A stretch of DNA of 64,000 nt, from contig NZ_CP084930.1 in NCBI RefSeq assembly GCF_023822065.1, positions 1,690,001 to 1,754,000 of the forward strand, written 5' to 3'. The notes beneath the pieces are model-generated. The model saw only the letters and a program-made list of their open reading frames with translations. It did not search any database and was not told the origin of the DNA. Shown here piece after piece: positions 1 to 9,116 of this stretch. The DNA is from Sphingomonas morindae. GTDB lineage: Bacteria > Pseudomonadota > Alphaproteobacteria > Sphingomonadales > Sphingomonadaceae. The translations under genes were made by a program, and so were the position numbers. The number at the start of each line of letters is the position of its first letter. Position 1 is the first letter of the stretch.

Positions 1-793
1 CCGCCTTGGCGGCTTCGGCCTGGGTCTTGCCATCGGCGAGCGCGAGGCCCGTCTTCACCGCCACCGCGCGGGCGAAGAGCGCCTCGGGCGAGAAGCCGAA
101 GCGCGCGAGCACCGCCACCGCCATGAAGCTGGCGCTGCCGAGCAGCAGCACCGCCTTGATGATCTGCACCCAGGTGGTGGCCGTCATGCCGCCGAACAGC
201 ACGTACAGCGTCATCAGCACGCCGACGATCAGCACCGCATATTCGTAGCGGAGGCCGAACAGCAATTTGATCAGCTGGCCCGCGCCCACCATCTGCGCGA
301 TCAGGTAGAACAGCACCACCACCAGCGTGCTCACCGCCGCGAAGCCGCGCACCGGCGGCTGGGCGAAGCGGAAGGAGGCGACATCGGCGAAGGTGTAGCG
401 GCCCAGGTTGCGCAGCCGCTCGGCCATGAGGAAGAGGATGATCGGCCAGCCGACCAGAAAGCCGATCGAGTAGATCAGCCCGTCATAGCCGTCCTTGAAG
501 ATCTGCGCCGATATGCCGAGGAAGGAGGCGGCCGACATGAAGTCGCCGGCGATGGCGAGGCCGTTCTGGAAGCCGGTGATGCCCCCGCCGGCGGTGTAGA
601 ATTCAAAGGCGGTGCGGGTCCGCCGCGCCGCCCAGCGGGTGATGGCGAGCGTGAGGACCGCGAAGGCGGCGAAGATGACGATCGCCGTCCAGTTGGTCGG
701 CTGCTGCTTGGTCTGGCCGGCGAGCGCATCGGCCAGCACCGGCGCGGGCGCCAGCAGCAGCGCCACGCCCGCGGCGGCACGGACGCGGCTCAT
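1..793 (-). CDS. actP: Cation/acetate symporter ActP, N-terminal part (cut by window edge)
   Basis: Sodium:solute symporter family permease that takes up acetate and related short acids across the inner membrane. Only the first 264 residues are inside the window; the E. coli protein is about 549, so roughly half lies to the left. A signal-peptide-like N-terminus (residues 1-22, ending VLADA) is followed by several hydrophobic segments, and the stretches [20 protein letters not shown] and [17 protein letters not shown] match the ActP/SSS core. The ATG start overlaps the stop of the DUF485 gene (ATGA), the usual yjcH-actP pairing. Identity as an SSS transporter is secure; substrate (acetate rather than another monocarboxylate) follows from the DUF485 partner. 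Confidence 0.88.
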   Translation of the reverse strand, partial: MSRVRAAAGVALLLAPAPVLADALAGQTKQQPTNWTAIVIFAAFAVLTLAITRWAARRTRTAFEFYTAGGGITGFQNGLAIAGDFMSAASFLGISAQIFKDGYDGLIYSIGFLVGWPIILFLMAERLRNLGRYTFADVASFRFAQPPVRGFAAVSTLVVVLFYLIAQMVGAGQLIKLLFGLRYEYAVLIVGVLMTLYVLFGGMTATTWVQIIKAVLLLGSASFMAVAVLARFGFSPEALFARAVAVKTGLALADGKTQAEAAKA

Positions 794-1095
794 CGTCCGG
801 CCTCCGCCTTGAGCGCATCGACCAGGGGATCGAACACGCGATTGGCGGCGCGGACATAGACGCCGGTCAGCGCGATCGCGAGCAGGATCAGCGCGAAGCC
901 GAGCACGATGCCGAGCGAGGTGACGCCGCCCGCCACCGGCTGGGCGAGGAAGGATTTGTCGAAGGCGATGAGCAGGACGAAGCCGAAATAGGCGATCAGC
1001 ATGATGACGGTCAGCACGCCGGTGACGCGGCCGCGCCGGTGGAGCAGTTCCTGATAGCGCGGGTCTTCGGCCAGGCGCAGATGCTCTTCCTGCAT
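790..1095 (-). CDS. DUF485 membrane protein (YjcH-like) of the acetate permease operon
   Basis: Small inner-membrane protein of about 101 residues with two hydrophobic segments (around residues 22-47 and 61-86), matching the DUF485/YjcH family that is encoded directly before actP. Its molecular role is not known; it is thought to assist the permease. I chose the ATG at 1095 rather than an in-frame TTG 15 bases upstream because a GGGGGAGAG Shine-Dalgarno sits just ahead of it. The stop overlaps the actP start by four bases, so the two are translationally coupled. Confidence 0.85.
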   Translation of the reverse strand: MQEEHLRLAEDPRYQELLHRRGRVTGVLTVIMLIAYFGFVLLIAFDKSFLAQPVAGGVTSLGIVLGFALILLAIALTGVYVRAANRVFDPLVDALKAEAGR

Positions 1096-1184
1096 ATCGC
1101 TCTCCCCCAAGAGATAGGCCGCTCTTCGCCGGCCTTGTCTTCAGGATCATGCCCGAAAGCCGGGCGCGCGCAAGCAAAGCTTTG

Positions 1185-2276
1185 TTACAGTGCCGTGACT
1201 TGGCGGATCGGCACGGTGGCGGCGCCGCGACCGGGGGCGGCGATGCGGTGCAGCTCGAGCCCGTGCCCCGCGAGCGGCGGCAGCGTCGCCAGATGCGCCA
1301 GCGCCGCCTCGGCATCCCGTCGCCCGGCCGCCGCGCGATCGTGGCGGCTGCGCGCCGAGAAATCGAACTGGCGCTCCGGCCCCGCCTCCTCGCCCGGCGC
1401 GCGATAGCTGAGCGCGAGCACGCGCGTCGCCGCGCCGCCCGCCGCCGCGCGCGCGGCGCCGATCGCGTCCAGCCGCAGCCGGCTCTGCGCGGCGAACTGC
1501 ACCTCGGTGGACCGCGCCGCCGCCGCCTCGATGCTGGTCGGCGGAGTCGCATCGGGCGCGAAGAGATCGAGCAGCACCACCAGCGGCGGCGCCGGATCGC
1601 GCCGGTCGGGCGCAAGAAAGGGCTCGAACGGGCAATTGGCGGAAAGCCCGCCATCGCCGAGCAGCCGGTCCCCGATTCGCACCGGCGCGAAGCTCGGCAG
1701 CAGCGCGCAGCTGGCGAGAATGTGCGGGATGGCGATGGCGTCGCCGGCGGCGCTGTCGAACAGGACCAGCTCGGCGGTCTCGATATCGGTGGTGGCGATG
1801 CAGCAGCGCATGGCGCCGGCGCGGAGCCGGTCGGCGTCGATCAGCCCGGCGAGCGTGTCCGCCAGCGGGCTCTGGTCGTAGAGGCTGGCGCGCTCGCCGA
1901 GCCAGGCGCCGGGCTCGGCGCGCGGGCGGAACAGGCCCGGCACGCCGCCCAGCCGTGCGGTGGCGGCGCTCGCCCAGTTGCGCCAGTGGCGCCATGGCCC
2001 GTGCGCGGCGAGGCCGAGCGGATCGGGCCAGGGCGGCGCCTCCTCCACCCGCGTCCAGAAGCGGCGGAGCCGGTCGAGCCGCGCGTCCGGCGCATTGCCG
2101 GCGAAGAGCGCGGCGGTGATCGCGCCGATCGAGGCGCCGGCCACGGCCTGGATGTCCAGCGCGGCGTCAAGCCGCTCGATCGCGCCGAGATGATAGGCAC
2201 CGAGCGCGACGCCGCCGCCCAGCACGAGCGCCGCCGGCGGCCGGCAGAGCGGGGTCGGGGGAGGATCCGCACGCAT
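1185..2276 (-). CDS. Patatin-like phospholipase family protein
   Basis: Predicted serine acyl hydrolase of the patatin family, 363 residues. The oxyanion-hole glycine run [13 protein letters not shown] lies at about residues 19-31, the nucleophile motif GASIG has Ser49, and the second member of the Ser-Asp dyad is Asp208 in GDGGLSAN. All catalytic elements are therefore intact. There is no clear signal peptide, so it may act in the cytoplasm or be delivered otherwise. It stands alone between the actP operon and the MarR gene, with 39 bases to the latter on the same strand, so read-through from marR is possible. Substrate cannot be read from sequence. Confidence 0.87.
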   Translation of the reverse strand: MRADPPPTPLCRPPAALVLGGGVALGAYHLGAIERLDAALDIQAVAGASIGAITAALFAGNAPDARLDRLRRFWTRVEEAPPWPDPLGLAAHGPWRHWRNWASAATARLGGVPGLFRPRAEPGAWLGERASLYDQSPLADTLAGLIDADRLRAGAMRCCIATTDIETAELVLFDSAAGDAIAIPHILASCALLPSFAPVRIGDRLLGDGGLSANCPFEPFLAPDRRDPAPPLVVLLDLFAPDATPPTSIEAAAARSTEVQFAAQSRLRLDAIGAARAAAGGAATRVLALSYRAPGEEAGPERQFDFSARSRHDRAAAGRRDAEAALAHLATLPPLAGHGLELHRIAAPGRGAATVPIRQVTAL

Positions 2277-2315
2277 GCCGCGCCAACCCGCGAGCGCGGC
2301 GCCGGTTGCGCGGCG

Positions 2316-2777
2316 TTAGCCTTCGAGTTCCTCCTCGATCCCGTTCAGCCGCTCGTTCAGCCGGGTAAGGAGATCGGCGAGCCGCTCCTGCTCCTCGACG
2401 CTCAGCGCGGAAAAGAGCCGCTGCTTGAAATGCTGGAGCCGGGGCGCCGCGGCGGCGATGGCGGCGCGACCGGCCTCGGTCAGCGCCAGCCGCTTGGCGC
2501 GACGGTCCTGGGGATCGGGCACCCGCGCGATCAGCCCCTCGCGCTCCACGCCGTCGATCGCCTCCGTCACGGTGCGCGGCGAATGGCCGAACACGCGGGC
2601 GACATCGCTGGAGCGCGCGCCATCATGTTTCTCGATGAACAGGAGCAGCCGCAAGCGTGCCGCCGACACGCTTTCCCCCGCCAGCACGCGATCGAACACG
2701 CGGCCCGAGCGGAAGTTGAAATCGCGCAGCGCCTCGCCCAGGCGTTCGCTCGCGGGTTTGCCCGAGGTTGCATTCAT
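2316..2777 (-). CDS. MarR-family transcriptional regulator
   Basis: Winged-helix repressor of 153 residues. The recognition region (SSDVARVFGHSPRTVTEAI, about residues 57-75) and the wing with DPQDRRAKRLALTEAG (about 87-102) are typical of MarR. The ATG at 2777 begins MNATSGKP and is the first methionine compatible with the domain. It is divergent from an emrA-emrB-outer-membrane-factor operon, the same logic as EmrR controlling emrAB, so it probably represses that pump and itself in response to a toxic ligand. A palindrome in the intergenic region (2791-2809) is the likely operator. Confidence 0.88.
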   Translation of the reverse strand: MNATSGKPASERLGEALRDFNFRSGRVFDRVLAGESVSAARLRLLLFIEKHDGARSSDVARVFGHSPRTVTEAIDGVEREGLIARVPDPQDRRAKRLALTEAGRAAIAAAAPRLQHFKQRLFSALSVEEQERLADLLTRLNERLNGIEEELEG

Positions 2778-2790
2778 GATGGCACCATAT

Positions 2791-2809
2791 AAAATTGTCT
2801 TGCAGTTTT
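2791..2809. promoter_or_regulatory. Putative MarR operator in the divergent marR-emrA promoter region
   Basis: An imperfect palindrome AAAATTG-N5-CAGTTTT (six of seven positions pair) lies in the short intergenic stretch 2778-2863, in the only A+T-rich patch of the neighbourhood, which also carries ATATAAAA. Size and placement fit a MarR dimer site controlling both directions. Function is inferred from position and symmetry only. Confidence 0.45.
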
Positions 2810-2863
2810 TTCCGCGCTGAGCAAGAGGCGCGGCGTGGCCAAGAGTGGATGCGGGATGCGGCG

Positions 2864-4027
2864 ATGAGCAGCGATGAGGAACAGCCCAAGAGCGAGGCGG
2901 CCGCACCCGCCAAGAAGCGCAAGGGCCTGTCGCCCCGGGCCAGGCTGATCCTGCTGGCGCTCGCGGCGGTGGCGCTGATCGCGCTGGTGATCTGGTTCAT
3001 CCATTATCAGACCCGCGGCCGCTTTCTGGAGGAGACGAACGACGCCTATGTCCAGGCGGACATGGTGACGGTGGCGCCCAAGATCTCGGGATATATCGAG
3101 AAACTCTACGTCGTCGAGAATCAGATGGTGAAGGCCGGCGCGCCGCTGCTGCGCATCGACCCGCGCGACTATCGCGCGCAGACCAGCCAGTATCAGGCGC
3201 AGATCGCGATCGCCGACGCCAATGTCGAGAATGCGCGCGCCACCATCCGCGAGCAGCAGGCGGCGGTGCGGCAGGCCCAGGCCGAGCTTGGCACGAGGCG
3301 CGCCGACGCGCAGTTCGCGCATGCGCAGGTGCAGCGCTACACGCCGCTCGCCGCGAGCGGCGCCGAGACGCGCGAGAAGCTCGCCAATCTGCGCACCCAG
3401 GCCGAACAGGCGGATCAGGCGGTGGCCGCGCAGCAGGCGGCGGTGGAGAGCGCGCGCCGCCGCATCGCCGCGCTCGAGGCGCAGGTGCGCCAGGCCCGCG
3501 CGCAGGGCTCGGCGGCGGCGGCGCAGCTCGCGGCGGCCAACGTCAATCTCGGCGCGACGCTGATCCGCGCCAGCGTCGACGGGCGCATCGGCAACAAGAG
3601 CGCGGAGGTCGGCAGCTTCGTGCAGGCGGGCACGCGGCTGATGTCGGTGGTGCCGGTGCAGAATCTCTACATAACCGCCAATTTCAAGGAGACGCAGCTC
3701 GGCCGCATGCGCCCCGGCCAGCCCGCCCGGATCAAGGTGGATGCGCTGCCCGGCGTGGTGCTGAACGGTCATGTCGCCAGCGTGGCGCCCGGCACGGGCG
3801 GCGAATTCTCGCTGCTGCCGCCGCAGAACGCCACCGGCAACTTCACCAAGATCGTCCAGCGCGTGCCGGTGCGGATCGCGCTGGATGCCGGCGATGCCGC
3901 GCGCCAGGTGCTGGTGCCCGGCCTGTCGGTGACGGTGACGGTGGACACGATCGCCGCCAAGGGCGCGCTCGAGCGCATCCGCGATCAGGAGGAGCGCCGG
4001 CGCGACCAGGCGCCGGCCGCGCGATGA
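2864..4027 (+). CDS. emrA: HlyD/EmrA-type membrane fusion protein of efflux pump
   Basis: Periplasmic adaptor of a tripartite drug efflux system. After a charged cytoplasmic tail there is a single transmembrane segment (ILLALAAVALIALVIWFI, about residues 27-44), then a biotinyl-lipoyl half motif (DAYVQADMVTVAPKISGYI), a long alanine- and glutamine-rich coiled coil (about 100-220) and the beta-barrel region (LYITANFKETQLGRMRPGQP). The ATG at 2864 has GGGA seven bases upstream; an in-frame ATG at 2849 is possible. The stop overlaps the emrB start (ATGA). It should link EmrB to the outer-membrane factor encoded two genes on. The symbol is by family, not proven orthology. Confidence 0.87.
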   Translation: MSSDEEQPKSEAAAPAKKRKGLSPRARLILLALAAVALIALVIWFIHYQTRGRFLEETNDAYVQADMVTVAPKISGYIEKLYVVENQMVKAGAPLLRIDPRDYRAQTSQYQAQIAIADANVENARATIREQQAAVRQAQAELGTRRADAQFAHAQVQRYTPLAASGAETREKLANLRTQAEQADQAVAAQQAAVESARRRIAALEAQVRQARAQGSAAAAQLAAANVNLGATLIRASVDGRIGNKSAEVGSFVQAGTRLMSVVPVQNLYITANFKETQLGRMRPGQPARIKVDALPGVVLNGHVASVAPGTGGEFSLLPPQNATGNFTKIVQRVPVRIALDAGDAARQVLVPGLSVTVTVDTIAAKGALERIRDQEERRRDQAPAAR

Positions 4028-5565
4028 GCGACGCCCGGCCCGCCGCCAATGCCGATGCCAGCGATTGGCTGGCGGTCGCGGCGGGCACGCTCGGCGCGAT
4101 GATGGCGACACTCGACATCTCGATCGTCAATTCCTCGCTGCCGACGATCCAGGGCGAGATCGGCGCTTCCGGCACCGAGGGCACCTGGGTGGCCACCGCC
4201 TATCTGGTGGCGGAGATCATCATTATCCCGCTTTCGGGCTGGCTCTCGCGGCTGTTCGGGCTGCGCAGCTTCCTGCTGCTGGCGGCGGGGCTGTTCACCC
4301 TCTTCTCGATCCTGTGCGGCCTCTCCTCCACGCTCGGCATGATGATCATCGGCCGCGTCGGCCAGGGCTTTACCGGCGGCGCGCTGATCCCCACCGCGAT
4401 GACCATCATCGCCACGCGGCTGCCGCCGCACCAGCAGCCGGTGGGCAATGCCATGTTCGGCATGACCGCGATCCTCGGCCCGGTGGTGGGGCCGGTGCTG
4501 GGCGGCTGGCTTACGGAGAATGTCAGCTGGCACTATGCCTTCTTCATCAACCTGCCGGTGGGCGTGGCGCTGGTGGCGCTGCTGCTGGTGGCGATGGAGC
4601 ACCAGAAGGCGCGCCTGGATCTGATCGGCGAGGCCGACTGGTTCGGCATATTCGGGCTGGCGCTTGGTCTTGGCGGGCTCACCGTGGTGCTGGAGGAGGG
4701 CGAGCGCGAGCAATGGTTCTCCTCGCCCACCATCCTCTGGCTCAGCGTGGTGGCGGCGATCGGCTTCGTGCTGATCGGCATCGGCCAGTGGCGCGCCGAG
4801 CGCCCGGTCATCCGGCTGCGCCTGCTGCTCGATCGGCAGTTCGGCAGCGTCGCCGCGATGGTGACGATGATCGGCATGGCGATCTACGGCACCTCCTATG
4901 TGATCCCGCAGTTCCTGGCCGGCATCTCCGACTACAATGCGTTCCAGTCGGGCCAGGTGGTGCTGCTCTCGGGCGTGCCGATGCTGCTGATGATGCCCTT
5001 CACCCCCTGGCTGGTGCGGACGCTGGACATTCGCGTGGCGGTGCTGATGGGGCTCGGGCTGCTCGCGCTCAGCGCCTGGCTGGAGACCGATCTCACCGCG
5101 CTCGCCGATGGGCGCACTTTCGTCGATTCGCAGCTGATGCGCGGCGTCGGCACGGTGTTCGCGATGATGTTCCTGAACCAGGCCGCGATCCGATCGGTGC
5201 CGCCCAGCCTCGCGGGCGACGCCTCGGGCCTGTATAACGCGGCGCGCAATCTCGGCGGCTCCTTCGCGCTCGCCGGCATCGCGGTGATCCAGGATCAGCG
5301 CCTCTGGCTGCACAGCCGCCGGCTGGAGGAATCGATGCCGGCCAACGCCTTCTCGGTCCAGTCCTACGTCGCCGGCCAGGCGCGGGCGCTGGGCGGCGAG
5401 CCGGCCGCGCTGCGCCAGCTCGCCGGCACCATCCAGCGCGAGGCGCTCACCATGACCTATGCCGATCTCTTCTGGATTCTCGCCATGGGCATGCTGCTGG
5501 TGATGCCGCTGGTGCTTTTCCTGCGGCCGCTGCCCAAGACCGGCAAGCCGGTCGCCGCCCATTGA
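4024..5565 (+). CDS. emrB: DHA2-family MFS multidrug transporter (EmrB type)
   Basis: Proton-driven drug exporter of the major facilitator superfamily, 513 residues with about 14 hydrophobic segments, the DHA2 layout. The N-terminal TLDISIVNSSLPTIQGEIG motif is diagnostic of the EmrB/QacA group, and GRVGQGFTGGALIP and LGPVVGPVLGGWL match DHA2 motifs of helices 4 and 5. It begins inside the emrA stop codon and ends nine bases before the outer-membrane factor gene, so the three are one operon, probably under the divergent MarR protein. Substrates are not predictable. Confidence 0.9.
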   Translation: MSDARPAANADASDWLAVAAGTLGAMMATLDISIVNSSLPTIQGEIGASGTEGTWVATAYLVAEIIIIPLSGWLSRLFGLRSFLLLAAGLFTLFSILCGLSSTLGMMIIGRVGQGFTGGALIPTAMTIIATRLPPHQQPVGNAMFGMTAILGPVVGPVLGGWLTENVSWHYAFFINLPVGVALVALLLVAMEHQKARLDLIGEADWFGIFGLALGLGGLTVVLEEGEREQWFSSPTILWLSVVAAIGFVLIGIGQWRAERPVIRLRLLLDRQFGSVAAMVTMIGMAIYGTSYVIPQFLAGISDYNAFQSGQVVLLSGVPMLLMMPFTPWLVRTLDIRVAVLMGLGLLALSAWLETDLTALADGRTFVDSQLMRGVGTVFAMMFLNQAAIRSVPPSLAGDASGLYNAARNLGGSFALAGIAVIQDQRLWLHSRRLEESMPANAFSVQSYVAGQARALGGEPAALRQLAGTIQREALTMTYADLFWILAMGMLLVMPLVLFLRPLPKTGKPVAAH

Positions 5566-5573
5566 GGATCATC

Positions 5574-7025
5574 ATGCGCCGTCTCTCCTCTTGCGTCGTC
5601 CTGGCGGCCGGGCTTGCCACCGCCTGCACGGTCGGACCCGATTATGGCGGGCCGCCACGCAGCCCGGGGGCGGCGGCCTATGCGCGCGCCGCCGACGCCG
5701 CCCAGCCCGGCCCGCCGCTGGCGCGCTGGTGGACGGCGCTCAACGACCAGACGCTGGATGCGCTGATCGCGCGCGGCCTGGCGGCCAATCCCGATCTCGC
5801 CGCCGCCGAGGCGCGGCTCCGCCAGGCGCGCGCGGCGGTGCGGCTGGAGCGGGCGAACGGCCTGCCCAACGTCAATGGCAGCGCGGTCTATCTCCATGCC
5901 CGCACGCCGGGGCTGGCGATCGGCCAGAATAGCGGCGATCAGAACGGCAGCGGCCAGACCAATCAGAATGGCAGCGGCGACGGCGCGCAGACGCTCGATT
6001 TCTACAATGCCGGCTTCGATGCGAGCTGGGAGGTGGATCTGTTCGGCGGCCGCCGCCGCGCGGTGGAGGAAGCGCGCGCCCAGGCGGGCGCCGCCGAGGC
6101 GCGGCTCGCCGATGCGCAGGTGAGCCTCACCGCCGAGATCGCCCAGGCCTATGTCAATCTGCGCGACGTGCAGCGCCGCATGGCGTTGGCCGATGCCGCC
6201 GTGACGAGCCGCGCGCAGCTGCTCCAGCTGGTCGAGCAGCGCTTCGCCCAGGGCACGGCATCGCGCCTCGATCTCGTTCAGGCGCGCAACCAGCTCTCGA
6301 GCAGCCGCGCCGACGCGACCCCGCTGGTGGCGCAGCGCGACGCCTATCTCGATGCGCTGGCGACGCTGACCGGATCGGTGCCGGGCACGCTCGACGCCAG
6401 CCTCGCCGCCGGCGGTGCGCTGCCGCTGCCGCCGCCGCGCGTGGCGATCGGCGATCCGGCCAGCCTGTTGCGGCGCCGTCCGGATATCCGCGCCGCCGAA
6501 CGCACGCTCGCCGCGCAGACCGCCGCGATCGGCCAGGCGGTGGCGGCGCAATTTCCCAAGATCAGCTTCATGGGCATGGTCGGCCTGGGGGGCACCTCGC
6601 CCTCCGATCTCGTCTCCACCGACAGCGTCTTCGCGCTGATCGCGCCGCGCATCAGCTGGAACTTCCTGAGCTTCGGCCGCAACCATGCGCGCATCGCCGA
6701 AGCCCGGGCGAGCCGCGACGAGGCCGAGGCGAACTACGACGCCGCCGTGCTCGCGGCGCTGCGCGACGCGGAGGATGCGCTCGCCCGCTTCGGCGCGCGC
6801 CGGCAGACGGTGGCGGCGCTGGCCCGCGCGCGGGGCGAGGCGCAGGCGGCGGTGGATCTCTCCGCGCAGCGCTTCGCCGCCGGCACCGCGACGCGGATCG
6901 ATCTGCTCGAGGCGGAGCAGCGCCGCATCGCCGCCGATCAGGCGCTCGATCAGGCGACGGCGCAGCTCACCGGCGATTTCATCGCGCTGCAAAAGGCGCT
7001 GGGGCTGGGCTGGGGCGCGGCCTGA
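5574..7025 (+). CDS. Outer-membrane efflux lipoprotein, NodT/OprM family
   Basis: Outer-membrane channel that completes the EmrAB-type pump, 483 residues. The ATG at 5574 has GAGG seven bases upstream and gives a lipoprotein signal, with a lipobox LATAC and Cys18; the in-frame TTG at 5562 would overlap emrB but lacks a good ribosome site. Two outer-membrane-efflux repeats are visible: paired motifs such as DASWEVDLFGGRRRAVEEA and ISWNFLSFGRNHARIAEA, plus VSLTAEIAQAYVNLR. The family forms TolC-like trimers. Confidence 0.88.
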   Translation: MRRLSSCVVLAAGLATACTVGPDYGGPPRSPGAAAYARAADAAQPGPPLARWWTALNDQTLDALIARGLAANPDLAAAEARLRQARAAVRLERANGLPNVNGSAVYLHARTPGLAIGQNSGDQNGSGQTNQNGSGDGAQTLDFYNAGFDASWEVDLFGGRRRAVEEARAQAGAAEARLADAQVSLTAEIAQAYVNLRDVQRRMALADAAVTSRAQLLQLVEQRFAQGTASRLDLVQARNQLSSSRADATPLVAQRDAYLDALATLTGSVPGTLDASLAAGGALPLPPPRVAIGDPASLLRRRPDIRAAERTLAAQTAAIGQAVAAQFPKISFMGMVGLGGTSPSDLVSTDSVFALIAPRISWNFLSFGRNHARIAEARASRDEAEANYDAAVLAALRDAEDALARFGARRQTVAALARARGEAQAAVDLSAQRFAAGTATRIDLLEAEQRRIAADQALDQATAQLTGDFIALQKALGLGWGAA

Positions 7026-7030
7026 GCCGC

Positions 7031-7885
7031 TCAGCCGATCCGGATCGCCGCCAGCGCCGCCGCCACCGCGCCGCGCGCTTCGGCCGATGCCTCCTCGGCG
7101 GCGAGCAGGCCGATCGTGCGGCGCAGCGTGAAGCCGGCGAGCCGGGGCCGCGCGACGCCCGGCGCGCCATAGCTTTCGGGCATCACCGTCACCCCCAGCC
7201 CGGCGGCCACCATCGCCAGCACCCGCTCGTCCTCGGTGGCGCGATAGGCGAAATGGGGGCGGATGCCGCGTTCGGTGAAGTGGCGGCTGGTCTCGGCCAG
7301 CGCCTCGCAATGGCGCCGCAGCAGCATCACCTCGCCCGCCAGCGCCTCGGCCGCGACGCTGTCCGCGCCGGCGAGGCGATGGCCCGCAGGCAGCGCCAGC
7401 GCATAGCCTTCCTCGAATAGCGGCTGCTCGACGAAGCGATCGCCGCCGCGCCCCACCAGGGTCAGCGCGCAGTCCACCCGCCCGCGCGCGACATGGCCGA
7501 TCAGCTCGCGCTCGCTGCCCTCGACAAGCTCGATCAGCCGCTCTTCGGCGAGCCGCGCGGCCAGCGGCGCGATCAGCGCGACGGGCAGGCTGCGCAGCAC
7601 CCCCAGCCGCAGCGGCACCGGCCCGGCGGCGCCCGTCAGCCCCTGTTGCGCGGCGTTGAACTCGCGCTCGATCCGCCGGGCATGGACGAGCAGCCGCGCG
7701 CCCGCCTCGGTCAGCTCGACGCGCTGGTTGGAGCGCAGGAAAAGCGCGGTGCCGAGCGCGCGCTCGAGCTTGGCGATCCCCGCCGACAGGCTGGGCTGGG
7801 TGACATGGCAATGCTGCGCCGCGCGCGAGAAGCCGCCCTGGTCCACCACCGCCAGGAAATAGCGCAGCTGGTATCGCTCCATCAT
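7031..7885 (-). CDS. LysR-family transcriptional regulator
   Basis: LysR regulator of 284 residues: N-terminal helix-turn-helix (LRYFLAVVDQGGFSRAAQ, then HVTQPSLSAGIAKLERALG) and a C-terminal ligand-binding domain. It starts with two adjacent ATG codons (7885 and 7882), and a palindrome with a LysR-box spacing overlaps the first. It is divergent from the ivd-mcc operon and convergent with the efflux operon, so the most likely target is the leucine/isovalerate genes, with autoregulation. LysR is not the usual regulator of this pathway in gamma- and betaproteobacteria (LiuR is MerR-type). Confidence 0.87.
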   Translation of the reverse strand: MMERYQLRYFLAVVDQGGFSRAAQHCHVTQPSLSAGIAKLERALGTALFLRSNQRVELTEAGARLLVHARRIEREFNAAQQGLTGAAGPVPLRLGVLRSLPVALIAPLAARLAEERLIELVEGSERELIGHVARGRVDCALTLVGRGGDRFVEQPLFEEGYALALPAGHRLAGADSVAAEALAGEVMLLRRHCEALAETSRHFTERGIRPHFAYRATEDERVLAMVAAGLGVTVMPESYGAPGVARPRLAGFTLRRTIGLLAAEEASAEARGAVAAALAAIRIG

Positions 7886-7898
7886 AGACCGTGTCTAT
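7884..7898. promoter_or_regulatory. Candidate LysR box (T-N11-A palindrome)
   Basis: ATAGAC-CGT-GTCTAT is a perfect six-base inverted repeat whose T7885 and A7897 fit the T-N11-A rule for LysR-type binding sites. It covers the first ATG of the LysR gene and lies 73 bases before the ivd start, so occupancy could block lysR and activate ivd. Assigned by symmetry and position only. Confidence 0.5.
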
Positions 7899-7970
7899 GC
7901 AGTGCCGCGCGCGCTATCAATTGTACCCATCGACGCGCCGCCGGTAGGATGGTGCAAAAGGAGAGGCAGC

Positions 7971-9116
7971 GTGAGCGATTTCGATTTCGCCCTGGGCGAG
8001 ACGGCGGACATGATTCGCGAGACGACGCGGCGCTTCGCCGCCGATCGCATCGCCCCGATCGCGGCGGCGATCGATGCCGAGGATCGCTTCCCGCGGTCGC
8101 TCTGGCCGGAGATGGGCGCGCTCGGGCTGCACGGCATCACCGTCGACGAGGCGGATGGCGGGCTCGGCCTGGGCTATCTGGAGCATGTCGTGGCGCAGGA
8201 GGAGATTGCGCGCGCCTCCGCCTCGGTCGGGCTCAGCTATGGCGCGCACAGCAATCTCTGCATCAACCAGATCCGGCGCTGGGCCACGCCCGAGCAGAAG
8301 GCGCGCTTCCTGCCGCAGCTGATCTCGGGCGCGCATGTCGGCAGCCTTGCCATGTCCGAAAGCGGGGCGGGCTCGGACGTGGTGTCGATGCGGCTGCGCG
8401 CCGAGCGGCGCGACGGCGGCTATGCGCTGACCGGCACCAAATTCTGGATCACCAACGCCACCGAGGCGGATGTGCTGGTCGTCTACGCCAAGACGGGCGA
8501 GGGCGCGCGCGGCATCACCACCTTCCTCATCGAGCGCGGCATGCCGGGCTTCGCGATCGGCCAGAAGATCGACAAGATGGGCATGCGCGGCTCGCCCACC
8601 GCCGAGCTGGTGTTCGATGGCTGCTTGGTGCCCGATGCCAATATCCTCGGGCCGGTGGATGGCGGCGTCGGCGTGCTGATGTCGGGGCTGGATTATGAGC
8701 GGACCGTGCTGGCCGGCATCCAGCTCGGCATCATGCAGGCCTGCATGGACACGGTGCTGCCCTATGTCCGCGAGCGCCAGCAGTTCGGTAAGGCGATCGG
8801 CAGCTTCCAGCTGATCCAGGCCAAGGTGGCGGACATGTATGTCGCGCTCAACGCGGCGCGGGCCTATGTCTATGCGGTGGCGCGCGCCTGCGATGCCGGG
8901 CGGACCACGCGTTTCGACGCCGCCGGCGCGATCCTGCTCGCCAGCGAGAATGCGGTGAAGGTGGCGCTCGAATCGGTGCAGGCGCTGGGCGGCGCGGGCT
9001 ATACGCGCGACTGGCCTGTCGAGCGCTATCTGCGCGACGCCAAGCTGCTCGATATCGGCGCCGGCACCAACGAGATCCGCCGCATGCTGATCGGCCGCGA
9101 GCTGATCGGCGCATGA
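7971..9116 (+). CDS. ivd: Isovaleryl-CoA dehydrogenase
   Basis: FAD-dependent acyl-CoA dehydrogenase that converts isovaleryl-CoA to 3-methylcrotonyl-CoA in leucine breakdown. 381 residues with the family signatures [19 protein letters not shown] and the C-terminal [23 protein letters not shown]. The GTG at 7971 ([10 protein letters not shown]) is chosen because AAAAGGAGAGG lies four bases upstream; the frame is open further upstream but without a better site. Specificity for isovaleryl-CoA is inferred from the following carboxylase genes (mccB, mccA); the mccB start overlaps its stop. Confidence 0.9.
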   Translation: MSDFDFALGETADMIRETTRRFAADRIAPIAAAIDAEDRFPRSLWPEMGALGLHGITVDEADGGLGLGYLEHVVAQEEIARASASVGLSYGAHSNLCINQIRRWATPEQKARFLPQLISGAHVGSLAMSESGAGSDVVSMRLRAERRDGGYALTGTKFWITNATEADVLVVYAKTGEGARGITTFLIERGMPGFAIGQKIDKMGMRGSPTAELVFDGCLVPDANILGPVDGGVGVLMSGLDYERTVLAGIQLGIMQACMDTVLPYVRERQQFGKAIGSFQLIQAKVADMYVALNAARAYVYAVARACDAGRTTRFDAAGAILLASENAVKVALESVQALGGAGYTRDWPVERYLRDAKLLDIGAGTNEIRRMLIGRELIGA

